This document shows positions 35,656 to 48,645 of a DNA stretch of 64,000 bases, one piece after another. The notes under the pieces were generated by a model. That model ran no database searches. It was not told where the DNA came from and worked only from the letters and a program-made list of their open reading frames with translations. This DNA is from Cryptomeria japonica (taxonomy: Eukaryota > Streptophyta > Pinopsida > Cupressales > Cupressaceae), in assembly GCF_030272615.1 (NCBI RefSeq), contig NC_081413.1:336903302-336967301 (forward strand), in the 5' to 3' direction. Position numbers and translations under genes: made by a program. Position 1 is the first letter of the stretch, and every line of letters starts with the position of its first letter.

Positions 35656-36479
35656 CTTCGACTCTTTGACACAATGGCATTTGACATTTTGATTTGTGTA
35701 TGTAAACTTCAAAGTTCAACTTTACCACTGTTCTTGTTTTCAAAGTTCTATGTCATGATATTTTCTGGAAATTATTAAATTATATTAAAAAAATTGGCAT
35801 CTCCAAGTACCCCGTCTCCTATTTTTGAAAATTAATTGCAATGGTACCAGTACCAGTCTCCCAGTACCCGTCTCCTACTGACCTTGATAGCACTCAAATT
35901 AGATGAGCAAATGAATACTGCAACTTGAATAGCTTAACTCTAGAAGAGAACCAAACAGAGCACTATATTTAACATTCTAAAATGCAAATAGCAGTTAAAC
36001 AAAGTCACATGACATGGATATGGGAATGACTAGACAAACCAAATAAGCAAAGTATGCATAAACTTACCCGTCAGCCATAAACTTAATAAACAAAGTATGC
36101 ATTAAAACAATATAGTACAAATGTTGAAGATTTGAGATATTTTATGTATCTTTTAATACATCTAGTTTTTCCCAAGATTTGATTCTTGCACAGTAGCGAG
36201 ACCAATTATTGTCAAGTACACTAATATTCTTCAGAGATAGCTGTCCAAGAACAGATTTGAACGATTATGTCATGTGCTCCCCAAGTTCAACAAGATTGGC
36301 TGACAAAACAGATTCACCCGACATTAGCATTTGACTAAGTTTTAACGGCTTAACTCACTTTCTTGAATTGTAGCAAATGACAAGTTCCCAGCCACATTGA
36401 AATTTGTGGTGAAGATGTTTCAAATGGTCCATTTCACTCTTTAAAAACATTGTCAAAATCATCCAAATAGACTAAAACA
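35656..36479. other. Intron DNA, nothing recognised
   Basis: A local direct echo of AGTACCCCGTCTCC / AGTACCCGTCTCC at 35807 and 35862 is the only structure noticed. Confidence 0.35.
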
Positions 36480-36800
36480 AATTTGTTGATACCCATGACT
36501 CCCTGGAAGGTGGTCCCTAAATTTGACAATCCAAAAGGCATTCACTAATATCCACTTGGTGGCGATGTCATTTTGTGTTGATCCTCATCCCACACACAAA
36601 TCTGGTTATAGTCAAAGAATCCATATAGCCAAGAGAACACTTTGAACCTAGTGACTATTTGTAGAATATGGGATGGGGCAATGATCTTTAAATGAAGCCC
36701 AGATCCTGGTGCACATCCAGATAAATGCTTCATGGTGACCATATTGGTAGCAAATGTTCGAACTAGCTCTGGAATGTTGCCGAGCTGCAGCTTTTGCAAA
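36480..36800 (-). mobile_element. Ty3/gypsy reverse-transcriptase fragment, minus strand
   Basis: The minus-strand translation keeps the RT palm order: VFSWLYGFFDYNQI, then EDQHK, then MPFGL-like and VYLDDF-like stretches towards 36440-36480. It is an isolated, old fragment in the opposite orientation to the neighbouring gypsy fossil. Confidence 0.65.
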
Positions 36801-37214
36801 GATTTGGGCAGAGAAATCCAATTGGATTGGTCATCAAAGCAACTATTCCAGTCAAAGATGGCAAAATCAAGTTAAAACCAAAACAAAAGTCATACTTCAC
36901 AAGATCCTAAAGCTAAGATTTTGTAACAAAAAATGGGTTTTGGCACTTATATGATGATGGCTGATGAAGTCAACAAAAAAGCCACTATTATTTCCACAGC
37001 AAATCAAGAAGAAGAATCAGGCTTATGGACTATGCAATTTGATGGAAGTTGTTCTAGCATAAGTTTGGGACCTAGAGTTGTGTTGATATCACCAAAGGGT
37101 AAAATATAGCCTTTTTCTTACTAATTACAATTTGATTGTACCAGCAATACTGCAAAATATGAGGTACTTTCGGTAGGGCTTAGGAATGTTCATGATATGA
37201 GAATCAAATTGTTA

Positions 37215-39361
37215 TGTGATGTCCCCATCTAAACAATCAAAACATGATAATTCCACTCTAAAATAGAATTTAATAATAAAAATAATACAATTAAAATATT
37301 AATATATATATATATATAACCAAATAAATAAATAGAATGAACTAAATAAAATCTTAATAAACAAGATTTAATATATAATTTATATTTATTAAATATTAAT
37401 ATTAATTTCATATTTATCAAATAATAATATAAATTTTACGGTTACCATATTATATTATTGACAAAATAACAAAGTAATTAGAAAACAAATATAATAATAA
37501 GTAAATTCAGAAAAATAACTATTCAATAAAAGACAATATAATATAAAATATAGAAGTCATCCTGATCAATAAATAAAGTTGATTATTAAATCAAATATAA
37601 ATAAACTGCTGTTGTCAGAGATTGTCCCCTCACAATAAACAGTGATATTCAGTAATGTAATCAAAACTAATACAAATTATGTTTTAAGTTTTAACTACTG
37701 ATTTTCATCTCTTTCAACTAATCGATATTATAACATTAAGTTGTAATGATCAGCACTTATATCCTCAATGTAATCACAAACTATCAATAATGGACTATCA
37801 GTACAAGGATTAATATCCAAATAATAATAATTTGGTTCGATCATATATGACAAACCATTCCATATACAACAGTTAGCATATGATTAATAAGCATTATGAA
37901 AGGGTTCGATAATGAATAGAAGTGTCTTCTTATTGCCAAAGAATGCCACCTTTCAGTTTGGGCGATATAAAAATAAGAACTTTCCCACTTCATTCGGGGG
38001 GCATAGTATAAGTCGTAGTTGAAATTAAAGATCTGAATTAAAGTCTGAATCAAAATCATTTTTTCCTGGGCTACGGGGAATAAGGTGTTGAAGGTTTATA
38101 TCCCCAAAAGGATTTGTAATGCTTAAAGTGAGCTCACGTTATCGGCAAAGAAGAAACTTAGACAATCATTGCAAATGCGGAGGCAGCTAATTATCGGGAG
38201 TGTGTGAGTCCACCATTAGAGCATTCAACAAGAAAACGTGGACAGCGATCATATTAAACAGCAATATATGGGAATATAAGTAATATTATAAATAACGTAA
38301 TATATGATTAATATCAGCCACCATATAAAATTAATAATTTGTATCAGTGTCACGCAAATAAAGCAGCGCCAAAGATGAGATTGGGATTCCACTGAGATAT
38401 GATTAGTCCACGAGGTAATGTTTATCAAAGGATATGGTTACGTGATTCAAAGGCAGTGACTATAATCACAACCAACCACTACCAAGTTAGATTGAATAAG
38501 ATAACCTATGCGCCTATCATAAGATTAAGATTGGTAAAGGTAATCGATAACCAAATTAGTAATGAAGTGGTGCGTTAACATAAGACATGTCTCTTGGCAG
38601 CATAACTTATCAGTCCCACGAAGATATAAGAAATCATTCACAATCGTCCCAGGAGGCATCGTGGAAGTTTGTCTCTTATTAGTAAACCATTTTGGATCGC
38701 TCCTTGTGAGCAATTACCTTGAGCATACTATCGGTTGCATAAGGAACCAAGTCACCAGTCAGGGAGAACACCATATCTTATTATAAAGGAAGAAATACCA
38801 CGTGGGGGGCCTCTGATCTGACAGAGATATCAGAATTTAAGAAAAAAGACTTCAATGGAAATTCAGGTCATATTCGAAGAAGCTTGCCAAAGTGCTTTAT
38901 GGGCCCACCCAATAATTATTCAGAATACTATAATAAAAGAATCTTCCAACAGTATTTGCAGAAAAGGTCGAAGATTTCACAACTTTTGTTGTGTTTTTAG
39001 CAGCAGCTCCACTATAGGGACTGGGGCCAATTGTAATATTTGGAGATATTGATTGTGTTTTTAATTTCAACACCACTTAAGCTTTTACAAGGAATTTGGG
39101 AATTTTTGTTTGTGATTTGAGCAATCAATATTACCAAAGGGTTAACAAATATTATTGGAGTCAACAACATGCTGAAGAATTTTGTTTGGGTAAATCAGAG
39201 AGAGAGCCAAGATAAGTTCTACTCTTTTTCAATTCAATATTTTAATGAAATCTGTTCAGTTTTAATAAAGTTATGTTTATTAATATATTACCATTCTCAT
39301 TTTAATTTGAAATTGATGTCTCAAGACTAAATTATGGTAAGTCTGAAATAGGGCCATTACA
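37215..39361 (+). mobile_element. Solo LTR inserted in the gypsy RNase-H region
   Basis: It begins TGTGATGTCCCC and ends GGGCCATTACA, near-inverted ends, and is flanked by perfect TGTTA target duplications (37210-37214 and 39362-39366). RNase-H-like coding similarity stops at the left edge and resumes at the right edge. The 2147-bp body is AT-rich, non-coding, with a TATTATAAAGG core-promoter-like stretch near 38780. It is younger than the gypsy copy it split. Confidence 0.9.
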
Positions 39362-42182
39362 TGTTAAAATTGAAGGAGATGTCCAATTGATTGTCAAACA
39401 AATCAAGGAACACTTCCAAGTCAAGAAGAATTGCCTTCAACATTACAGAAACCAAATATGGGATGCAATAGAGTGGTTTCATGCCTTTTCTATTCAACAT
39501 ATTCCACATATAGAGAACAATAGAGCTGATGCTCTTGCTGTTTCAGTTTCTTTATTTATGCCACATTCAATTTTTTAGCACAACACATTCACAATTGAGT
39601 TGATCTATCGGCCAGTTCTACCAGACAATTCAGAGAATTGGCAGGTTTTCAACAATGACTTTCAGATTGTTAATTTCCTAGAAGTTAATAATCATTTCAG
39701 CAGCTTATTCTTCAAAGGAATTTCTTCTCCTTACCAAGAATAAATTTAAGAAGAGGGTGGGGCAGAGGTCAATGCTCAAACCAGAATTATTCAATTAAAG
39801 TGTTATAACATTCTAAAGGGTTTAGTGTCCTTGGAGAACATTTTTATAGACACAACCAATAGATTCCATATCAAGTTAGTTCTCAAGCAAAGACGTTAGT
39901 TGAATATGATCAAGTCAATATCAGTACAACTGAGGAGCCCCAAGTTGTCAATTTGGGTAAACATTGTCCTCTTGAAGAGAGAAAAAAGTTCATGACCAAT
40001 ACAATGGCACTATAATCTGCAAATACAAGGCACCATCTACGTGGAGATCCAAAAGATGTTAGTAGCAACAATTATGTTTCCAATAAATCATTCAACATGG
40101 GTATCAAATATTGTCCCTATTCACAAGAAGAATGGAGAGATCCGAATATGCATCAATTTTCGAAATCTAAAACAAGCTTCCTTGAAGGATAATTATCCTT
40201 TGCCAATCATGGACCATAATCTTCAAACAATGCCAAGCTCAAAGATGTTATTACTAAATGGATGTTCAAAATACATTCAAAATGCAGTTACAATCAAAGA
40301 TCAATACAAGGCAGCAATCACTACTGCATGGGGTACCTTTGTCTATGAATGGATGTTGTTTGATCCCATTAACATAGGTGCTACTCTTTGATGAGCAACG
40401 AATTTGGCATTTGATGACTTGAAAGACAAGATAATTGAATTATACTTGGATAATCTTAAAATCTTCTGAAAAAAAATGTAAAGATCATTTGTAACACTCG
40501 GCAAGTGTGTTTGAGGGATGCAAATTTCCTGGTATTTCTTTGAATCCAAACAAATATATTTTTGCAATAACTGAAGGAAAGTAATGAGACCACATCATTT
40601 CTAAGAGAGGTTTGATGCTATTAATCGTCTACCTCTGCCAACTAGCAAGACAAGTGTATAGTTTTTTCAGCAAATTCATTTTCTTGCAAACGTTTGTACC
40701 TTATTTTTCAAAGCTCATGCAGCAGATATCACCTATTGTGAAGAAGACTGAAGCTTTCAAGTGGACAAATGAAGGAAAAAAGCTTTCATAAAGATCAAAG
40801 AATCTATTAGTAAAGCTCCAATTTCGGTACACTGTAACTTTTATATCTATTGTTATGTTTTAGAGAATACTATGTCAACCATTCTCATGCAAAAGCTGAA
40901 AGAAAGAAATGTAATCTCCTATCATTTCTAAAAGTGGCAATTTTATATGCCATATTCACAAATTGAAAAACATGCCTATACTATGGTAAAAGAAGTCAAG
41001 AACTTTAGGTTCTACGTCTAGATTTCTCACCCTAGAGTCTTTGTGCCAGATTTGTCAGTGAAAAACCATTTTCACTTAGCGAGAGTTGTGCTCAAAATGG
41101 GAAAAGTGGACAGCAAAGGTCCAAGAATATGATCTTGAAATCAAGCCTACCAAGCTAAGAAATGGGAGAGGATTGTGCCAACTCATAGCTAAGGGTGGAG
41201 ATAAGGACAACAAAGACATTGAATCAATAGGAAATGAATCCCCTTTGGTATTGTTTATCAATTACATCAATGAATGATATAAAAAACTAGCAGATTATTT
41301 GATGTATGGAGATTGTTCAAGCTATATGGAAAAGCAACAAAGAACTTTGAAGTTGAAAGCACTCAAGTATCTACTATGGAAATATGTATACAAACGAAAT
41401 GGAACTTTCTTGAAATGCATAAGTAAAGAGCAACAACAAAAGTTGTTGGAAGACTTTCATGAGAAAGTCTGTAGTGATCACTCTTCATCATGGATTATAG
41501 CATTCAAAATATTGAGAGCACAATACTATTGGCCAAGCATGTTCCATGATTCATACAAGTGGGTGAAAAAATGTCAGACTTGTCAACAATTCAGTGGAAA
41601 AATTAAGTTGGCAACCATTCCATTCAAACCATTTTCAGATTTCATTGGGCCTTTCAATCCAAATTCAAGCACAGAACATGTATATGTTCTTACTGTGACA
41701 AATTATTTCACAAACTGGGTGCAGGCCATTCCAACAAAGCACACTACTCCAAAATTTGTGTCATTTTGTGAAAGAGAACATTATTTAACGCTTTAGGGTG
41801 CCTCACAAGATTGTAACAAATAATGCTTCAAGTTTCTCTTCTGAAGAGATCTTAGATTTTTGTTTTGAATACGAGATTAATTTGCCATACTCATCAAATC
41901 ATTACCCTTTGGGTAATGTGCAAGCTAAATCTTCAAATCAGAATACTGTCACAATCATTCAAAAATTGGTGCATGCCAATCAATATACCTAGCATAAAAA
42001 GCTATATGATGCCTTGTGGGCAAACAAGATTACACCAAAGAGGGTTATTGTTATATCACCATTCATCATTATACATGGGACTTAAATAATTTGTTGAACA
42101 CGAGAGATATCAGCATTACAGCTAACCAAAGTGATTAAAGATGATGAATTCAGAGAAGCTATTAAGAAAGTAAATCATGTAC

Positions 42183-42440
42183 TTAACCAAACTTGAAAAA
42201 GATAGAGCAGAATTGGTCAATAGGATCATCAATCATCAAGAGCAAATAAAGAAAATATTTGACAAAAAGACTTGTCAAAAGGACTTCAAAGTTCATAATC
42301 TCATCCTACTTGACATGAGCAAAAAAGAATGCATGGAGATCATTGATCATCAAGGAGGAGTGAAGAAAACATTTGACAAAAAGGCTTGTCAAAGGGACTT
42401 CAAAGTTCATGCTCTCATCCTACTTGACATGAGCGAATAA
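42183..42440 (+). repeat. 114-bp duplication in the gypsy post-integrase region
   Basis: The stretch around TTTGACAAAAAGACTTGTC (42259) is repeated with small changes at 42373, so the block FDKK-CQ-DFKVH-LILLDMS occurs twice in the open frame 42177-42440. Confidence 0.8.
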
Positions 42441-42640
42441 GAATGCATGGCAAATTGGGTTCCTTGTGGCTAGGATGTTTCAGGATTCATCAACTTAGAG
42501 AAAAACTACTTACTTTCTATCACATTTGGAAGGTACACATTTTCCATTTCCCTATAGTGGGCAGTATTTGAAGCATTTCATTCCTTGGGGATTGAAGGGG
42601 TTTCTCCTTTTGTTCTTTTTATTGTGTTTCCCTATGTTGT

Positions 42641-43183
42641 GATGTCTCTGTAACGTCAGAATGTATTTCCTTTATGTATTATTAAAACTCGTGTTTTGTT
42701 AGACAATCTATGAGTTTCATCCTTAGGTGATTTAGCCATGCTTTCAACTCTTTTACCCAACTCATAAAGCAACAATCAACTTGTAAACCCTAAGATTATT
42801 AAGTCCTTTATATGCTGCAAGTATCTGCCATGGTCCCCAGACAAAGCCTATTATTGTACCCAATCCAAAACTCAATTGCAGTACAAGAAGCTCCTTCATC
42901 AGCACCATCTTCGTTGTTTGAGTCAAAAGTCAAAGTTGAAAAAATCATTTTTTTACTGAACTGAAAATTGTGTTGTAGTCCAAAAGTTGTTTTTAACAAA
43001 AACAAATTATATCCTAACTCGAAAAGATTCAATTGTTGAATGTTCATAATTTATCCAAAAAAATTAAACTTTAATTATTAATTAAATAATTATTTATTAT
43101 TGGTCATTAATTAATAATTTTAAAAAATGAATTATTATGAAATATTAATTTTTTATTAATAATTTAATATTAAATATTTATTA
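42641..43183. other. Flank of the gypsy fossil, no gene
   Basis: Non-coding DNA that becomes very AT-rich towards 43050-43183; it may include the remains of the gypsy 3' LTR. Confidence 0.4.
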
Positions 43184-43200
43184 ATATTATTGTTGATTTT

Positions 43201-43613
43201 ACCCCTCCTTTACAAGCCCTAATTTACAAGTTTCAGATTTTGAATTTCAGAAATCATTTGTCCCTTCAACTCCACTTGCATGGCTCTGAATATATTCTTC
43301 GATTGTAAATACTATCCTTAAATAGCTCAAAAAAATACCTGTTTGGCCTACATGGTTAGTAATTAAAACACTAGGCAGATATGTTAGTATTGATCAATCC
43401 TTTATCATGAAAGAAATTTTAAGTGTAGTGTTGTATCAAAATTTGGAATTTATTGTATTAAGTTAATACTAGCTGGACTATGGTCCCGGGCAAGGCCGGA
43501 GGTTTTCTCACCTCCACTCTTTCCTACCGGCGCTCGCACGAGTGGAGCAATGTAAATTTCAAATAATTAATAAAAAAATTTTGGCCTCGGCCTCTTACCG
43601 ATCAAAAAAAAAA
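43201..43613 (+). mobile_element. Poly(A) retroposon with 17-bp target duplications (5'-truncated LINE or SINE)
   Basis: AATATTATTGTTGATTT occurs at 43184-43200 and again at 43614-43630, exactly bracketing a 413-bp insert that ends in an A12 run. The last 150 bases (GGTCCCGGGCAAGGCCGGAG near 43482; TTTTGGCCTCGGCCTC near 43579) are GC-rich and resemble a plant LINE 3' end. The first 260 bases are AT-rich and of different character, so the insert may be chimeric or simply the LINE 3' region. The long direct repeats plus A-tail are diagnostic of target-primed reverse transcription. Confidence 0.88.
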
Positions 43614-43630
43614 AATATTATTGTTGATTT

Positions 43631-45790
43631 ATTTTATTATTTACTTTCAAAGTTATTATTATGTTAAAAAATAATATAAAAATAAATTACTTTTTATATT
43701 ATTCATTCAAAAGTTTAAGATTTTAAAAATGTTGAACAAAAAAGGCAGCAGCATGCTTCCATAAAGCGCACTGATTTCTCTTTGGGCACACATTTTTATA
43801 TCTGAGGTATCTGAGGTCTATTTTAAAAAAACAGTGAGGCTGCCAAAGTGCACCTATTCTTCTTTTTTTTTTTTTAGATAAAATATTTATTACTGATAAT
43901 ATATTTTTTTATTAACTAGTAATTACAATTTTTAAATAAATCAAAACTGAAATTTAATTTTTTTAAATCAAAGTAAAAGTCTATAAAGAAGTCTGCATCT
44001 ATTATTCCTAAGTAAGCTCATTTTTGCTATTCATGAGTAAATATAATATTTTTTGATTTTCTGAAGGTCTCCAAGATTGATTCCAAGCATTGTGGGGAAG
44101 ATTTTTTTATGGTAACAGCTGGGATTGAAAATTTTCAGAGCTTGACATATTCTATTTTGCATCATTTAGTGTATACTTCATGCTGATCACTCCAATTTCA
44201 AGATTCTGATTCTTATTTCCAGTGTGTTCACTTTGGAGTTTTCCAAAGGTTCAGGCTATAAGAAATCGTTTCTTAGCAATAGCGTTGCACGATAGTGTGC
44301 TAGAGCCCGAGAAAAGTTCATCGAATTCATCACATAAAGTCACAAATACTACTCAAGGTCACATCAATTCTATTGCTTTGAAATCAGAGAAAAAATAAAA
44401 GATAGAAGTAACTTGGCAAAACAATGGTTAGCAATTGATTGATCCAAGCAGTTTCATTTCCGATCACTTTTCAATTCCTGGAGTTGGTAATACCATGTAC
44501 TCAACATTATGAACCTAGTAATAGGCTCGTCATGTCTTTAAGTTTAGATAATCAGGCGATATGCCGTTTCAATGCAAATAGTCTTAATTTGACATTTAAG
44601 TTGCAACCTTTTCAAGAAACCCAGTTCATCAACTTTCAGAAATGTGAAGAACAATATAAAAATAATTTGCAAGATTGTCAAAAGAGATTGTCAAAAAATG
44701 GATAGTTGAATCCAGTATACATTCATCGACATGATTTTAAAGAAGAGCTTGGTTTAATTGTCGTAATGTAAAACAGGGTTACAAGACAAGTTGAAACATG
44801 GACTTTCAAATCATGGAAGTATATTTGATCAATCTCATCAACAAAGAGAAAAAGCCCATTGATTGGGGCTCTATCATCAATCATCGCATCCATACTCAAT
44901 AAATTATTTCAAGACCAATTATTTTCATATGATGTCATATTTAGTATATACATTGATTTAGTCTCCAACATTCAATGCTTTGGACAAAGTTCAATTAAGT
45001 GGCCGCTTTCTCAAAATATATCTGCAATTGGAATTCGAGTATGAAATTAACAAAAAGTAAATTATGCTTATCTGATGTTGACTATCAAAGATTTGGAGAA
45101 TGAAAATCATGTTCATATTTCCAATAATGCCAAAATGGCTATTCATAAGTGAGCTAATTGATTTATTCAATTTCCTACCTTCAACTATATTAGAGTATGC
45201 GATTTCAACTCTTATCCATACAAGTTGCCTCAATATACAAGTGACCAAATTGTTTCGATGGAGTATTGTAGGCAATTATCGATGGCTCATAGTTATTGCA
45301 AGAAAAGGCATAAGTTGGGAGCTGAATTTTCTATACAAATAGGGCCAAATAAGTGCCTTAATATTGCTGAAGCAAAAAATATGAATACTCAAATTTCTAA
45401 TTTCATTATAAATACAGAAGTTTTGACTCTAAAGATATGATGACCAAGAGGCAAGGAGACAATTATACATATGAACCTGCTATTGAAGATTTATGGGCTA
45501 AGTGTGTTGACAAGTATGAAGCTTGTATAAGGAGAAATGGAAGCCTTAGATTAGCTAAGGATTTACACTTCAAAATAGGTACCTCAAGATCTAAGAGATT
45601 CAAAAGAACAAATCCCATCTCCTCATTTTGTTCAGTCAAAAGAGATATATAGACTTTGGCACTGGTCAATTGGACCATCATGGATAATATTTCAAAAGTG
45701 TAGTATGCAGCCCTGTTTGCTATAATTTTTTGCACTTCTTACACTCACTGTAATTTTGTCAAACATTTTGCTTGCAATGTATTGTTTTCA
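43631..45790 (+). other. Degraded, unrecognised retroelement-like DNA
   Basis: 43631-44000 is AT-rich. Open frames at 44439-44705 and 45437-45652 are lysine-rich, without recognisable motifs; they and the stretch between them look like decayed coding sequence of a mobile element, but no domain could be named. Confidence 0.3.
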
Positions 45791-48184
45791 ATTTGAGTGT
45801 TCAGAGAAATAGACGGAGATGCGGAAGTAGTTTTCACAACAATAATAAATTTAAATTACAGCAATTAAAATAAAAGATAACTTTCCAAACAATACTTTTT
45901 CAAGAAACCTTCAACCAGAATTAATTTCAGATCTAAAAATTATAATGTTTCATGAAATTATGAACTACTCAGATCATAAAATTGCATTGCAAATCCACTT
46001 CAAACATATTGAGAAAATTTGATTGATTTTGATAAATTACTGTACTTGCAACCAGCTCCAGCAAGCTCCCAGAAATAGACAGCGCAGCCAGAAAGAGTTT
46101 CCTTTGCTGATAAAACTAAAAGACAATGCAGTAGGAACCCTAGGCGTCACTCCCAAGCCAAACATCGAAACCCCAACTGGAAGCTCCAAAAACTCAACAC
46201 CACACCCAAAAACAGTACGGCCAACTGCAAGGATGGTATGGCCAACCAAGGAAGATACAAACAGTAAACAATCCCTCAAAATTTCCCTTCAATCGACCTC
46301 CACAAATCTGATGTGTAATAATCTCTGACAAAACTAAATATGAAATTCCACAAATAAGCATGAAACCATCAAGCAATCCTCCAGATTCGATCTTTCACCA
46401 ACGTAGATGTTCCTTGCAAGGGTTTTTGTCCTCACAAAGCTTGAGATGGACCAAGTCCAATCTCCAAAACCAAGCAAAGTTTTCTCCAAGAGAAATATCA
46501 GAAATCACCAAATCAACATCTCCCAAATGAAGGCCAAACCCCAGTATATAAAATCTCAATGAGAAATTAAGGCAACAGATTAGGGCAACTCAGATGCAAT
46601 AAAGTAATAACCTTTGCCCTTTTTAAATACTTCACTTATCTCTCTTCAAGTGGATGTCCCTTTTTGCTCTTTAAAATATCATTTAAATCTTTTATTTACT
46701 TTTCACTTTAGAAGGCCAAATAAAATGATATTAAAATATTGTTTTACCTCCTTAACTTAAACATCCACTTTATTTCACTTAAGTGATAAAGTAACTTTAT
46801 AAAAATATTGAAGTGAAATAATAAAATATTATTTTCCAACCTTACGAAATTCACCAAGTTCTGAAACTGAAGATTCTGCACTTTGAAGCTAAGGGAAGGA
46901 TGAGAGTGAAATCAACTACCCAAAATAACACTTAATATAAAGAGTAATATGCTAAAAATAGCCCAAACTATCCAAACTTTGAAACTACAGATACTGCATA
47001 CTGAAGCTAAAAGGAGACTAAAGCAATGACTAGTTGCCAAAAATAGTAGTTACCCAAAATAGCACGTACTAAAAATAGTAAGTCATCCAAAACTCCCAAA
47101 TGACCAATCAATGTCCAAACTAACACTTACTAAATATCTATGTTACCCCGAGTTTCCGGGACAGGGACGACAGGGGACGGCGGGACGCGTTTCCGAGACA
47201 GCAAATTTGGGGACGGCGGGGGACGACAAAGGGGGCGGCTATATAAAATATAGGAAAAATTTAAAATATATAGGAAAATTTCAAAATTCTAAATGTTCAT
47301 ATGAAAACATGGATAAAGCATGCATATATACATTATATTCATATGAAAACATGGATATAGCATGTGTATGATACTATGAAAAGTTGAAAACATTTTAGAA
47401 TGTAAATTCTGAACATACAACATTGTTAATACTCAATAGACATTATGCAATTATGCATTCATAAATCAGAATTTCAATTCATTCACATTGTCAATATGCA
47501 TATCATAATATTTATTAATTTTAAATTTTTAAATGTTCAACAATTTGTCAATTTAATATTTATATTTATAATATGAATTAATTAAAATTTTAAACATTTG
47601 ATATAAAATTATGAATTGAATTAATAAATTTTAAATATAATTGATGTTATCTTTTAATTTTTTTATTTTTAATAACAATTTGAATTAATAAGGGGCCTAT
47701 ATTAGAAAAAAAATTTAAAAAATTGAAAATACAACTTTTTTTATTTTTTTAATATTTTTTGATGGCCTTAGATATGGGGGACGTTTGGCTATCCCCAGGA
47801 CGGATTGGGGACGTCCCAGACGTCCCCAAAACGTACTGACGTCCCCCAGAGCTAGGGTAGGCGTCCCCCCGTTTCGGGGACATCCCCTCAAAATGCAAGA
47901 CAATTTGGGGATAGGGGGAAACGTCCCCTGGCCGTCCCCAAGTCCCCGAAACGTCCCCGAGACGGGGACGGGGGTTTTCAGGTTGGGGACGCGTCCCCGA
48001 GTAACGTAGCTAAATATAGTAAGTCTTGGACAAGTCGAAAATCACTCTAGAAAGTGTTTTTCATCTCCATTAATCCATTTGAACACACTAGCGACATCAA
48101 AATACTACTTTGATCCCGCTGACACCAACTCAAAGAGCCAGCACCAGCTACGCTACAAGTGAACCCGAAAATGGGGACATTACA
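45791..48184 (-). mobile_element. LTR-like region of the TGTAATGTCCCC type, host of a MITE
   Basis: On the minus strand the region starts TGTAATGTCCCCATTTTC (at 48184 downwards), like the ends of the solo LTR at 37215-39361. The other boundary near 45800 is not fixed and no target duplication was found. The open frames at 46023-46328 (+) and 46037-46279 (-) are not taken as genes. The G-rich MITE at 47138-48009 is inserted in it. Confidence 0.4.
47138..48009 (+). mobile_element. Non-autonomous hAT-type MITE with G-rich ends
   Basis: Ends CTATGTTAC and GTAACGTAG form 9-base inverted repeats with one mismatch, and the element is flanked by identical 8-bp duplications CTAAATAT (47130-47137 and 48010-48017). 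An 8-bp target duplication is the hAT signature. About 100 bases at the left and 240 at the right are packed with GGGGACG / CGTCCCC motifs; the middle 500 bases are extremely AT-rich. There is no transposase, so it would need one in trans. Confidence 0.88.
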
Positions 48185-48645
48185 AAAAAAAATAGATGAA
48201 CACGATTGTCACAATTAGATCAAATGGATTCTTGGAAAGGAAACTAGCAGGAAGGGTAGTAACAATCACAAAAGGAAAAAGATTAATGATTGCTTATCAA
48301 AAACTAAGAAATTCAAAAAGGAAGATAAAATCCAACAACAAGGGTGTAATAAGGAGGTCTCAACAGTTGCAAAGCTCAAGAAATTGAAAGTAGCAATGGT
48401 TAATGACAAAACGCTTTCTTCACTCGTTCAAACTAGTTCGCTTCCACACTCTCATACAAAAACTTAAATCCGTCATTTTTAGTTTCAATACAACTAGAAA
48501 ATATTCTTCCAAATTTCGATGAAGAGGTTTTGGTTCTTTCATTTTCAAAATTTATTTGGCCAAAATTTGTTTCCATATCTAATATGCCCCTTGTCCCTAC
48601 ATCAAATATTTCACCAGTAAAAACTTGATGACGAAGTAACAACTG
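48185..48645. other. Short segment between LTR-like units
   Basis: Contains an open, lysine-rich frame 48196-48387 and a minus frame 48433-48642 without recognisable motifs. Confidence 0.3.

Larger units (their letters stand above)
36960..42640 (+). mobile_element. Ty3/gypsy (Tat-like) fossil, internal region
   Basis: Recognisable parts in order: an RNase-H-like segment (MQFDGSCSS near 37035; continuing after an inserted solo LTR with EGDVQLIVKQI near 39375 and HIENNRADALA near 39505); a linker with YRPVLPDNSENWQVF near 39608 and CPLEERKKF near 39968; RT (IVPIHKKNGEIRICINFRNL near 40110, WGTFVYEWMLF near 40330); a degraded gypsy RNase H (40700-41200); integrase with zinc-binding region and core (QYYWPSMFHDSYKWVKKCQTCQ near 41523); and the post-integrase end near 42590. 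Many breaks; old. Its LTRs were not delimited. Tat-lineage assignment rests on the second RNase H. Confidence 0.75.
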
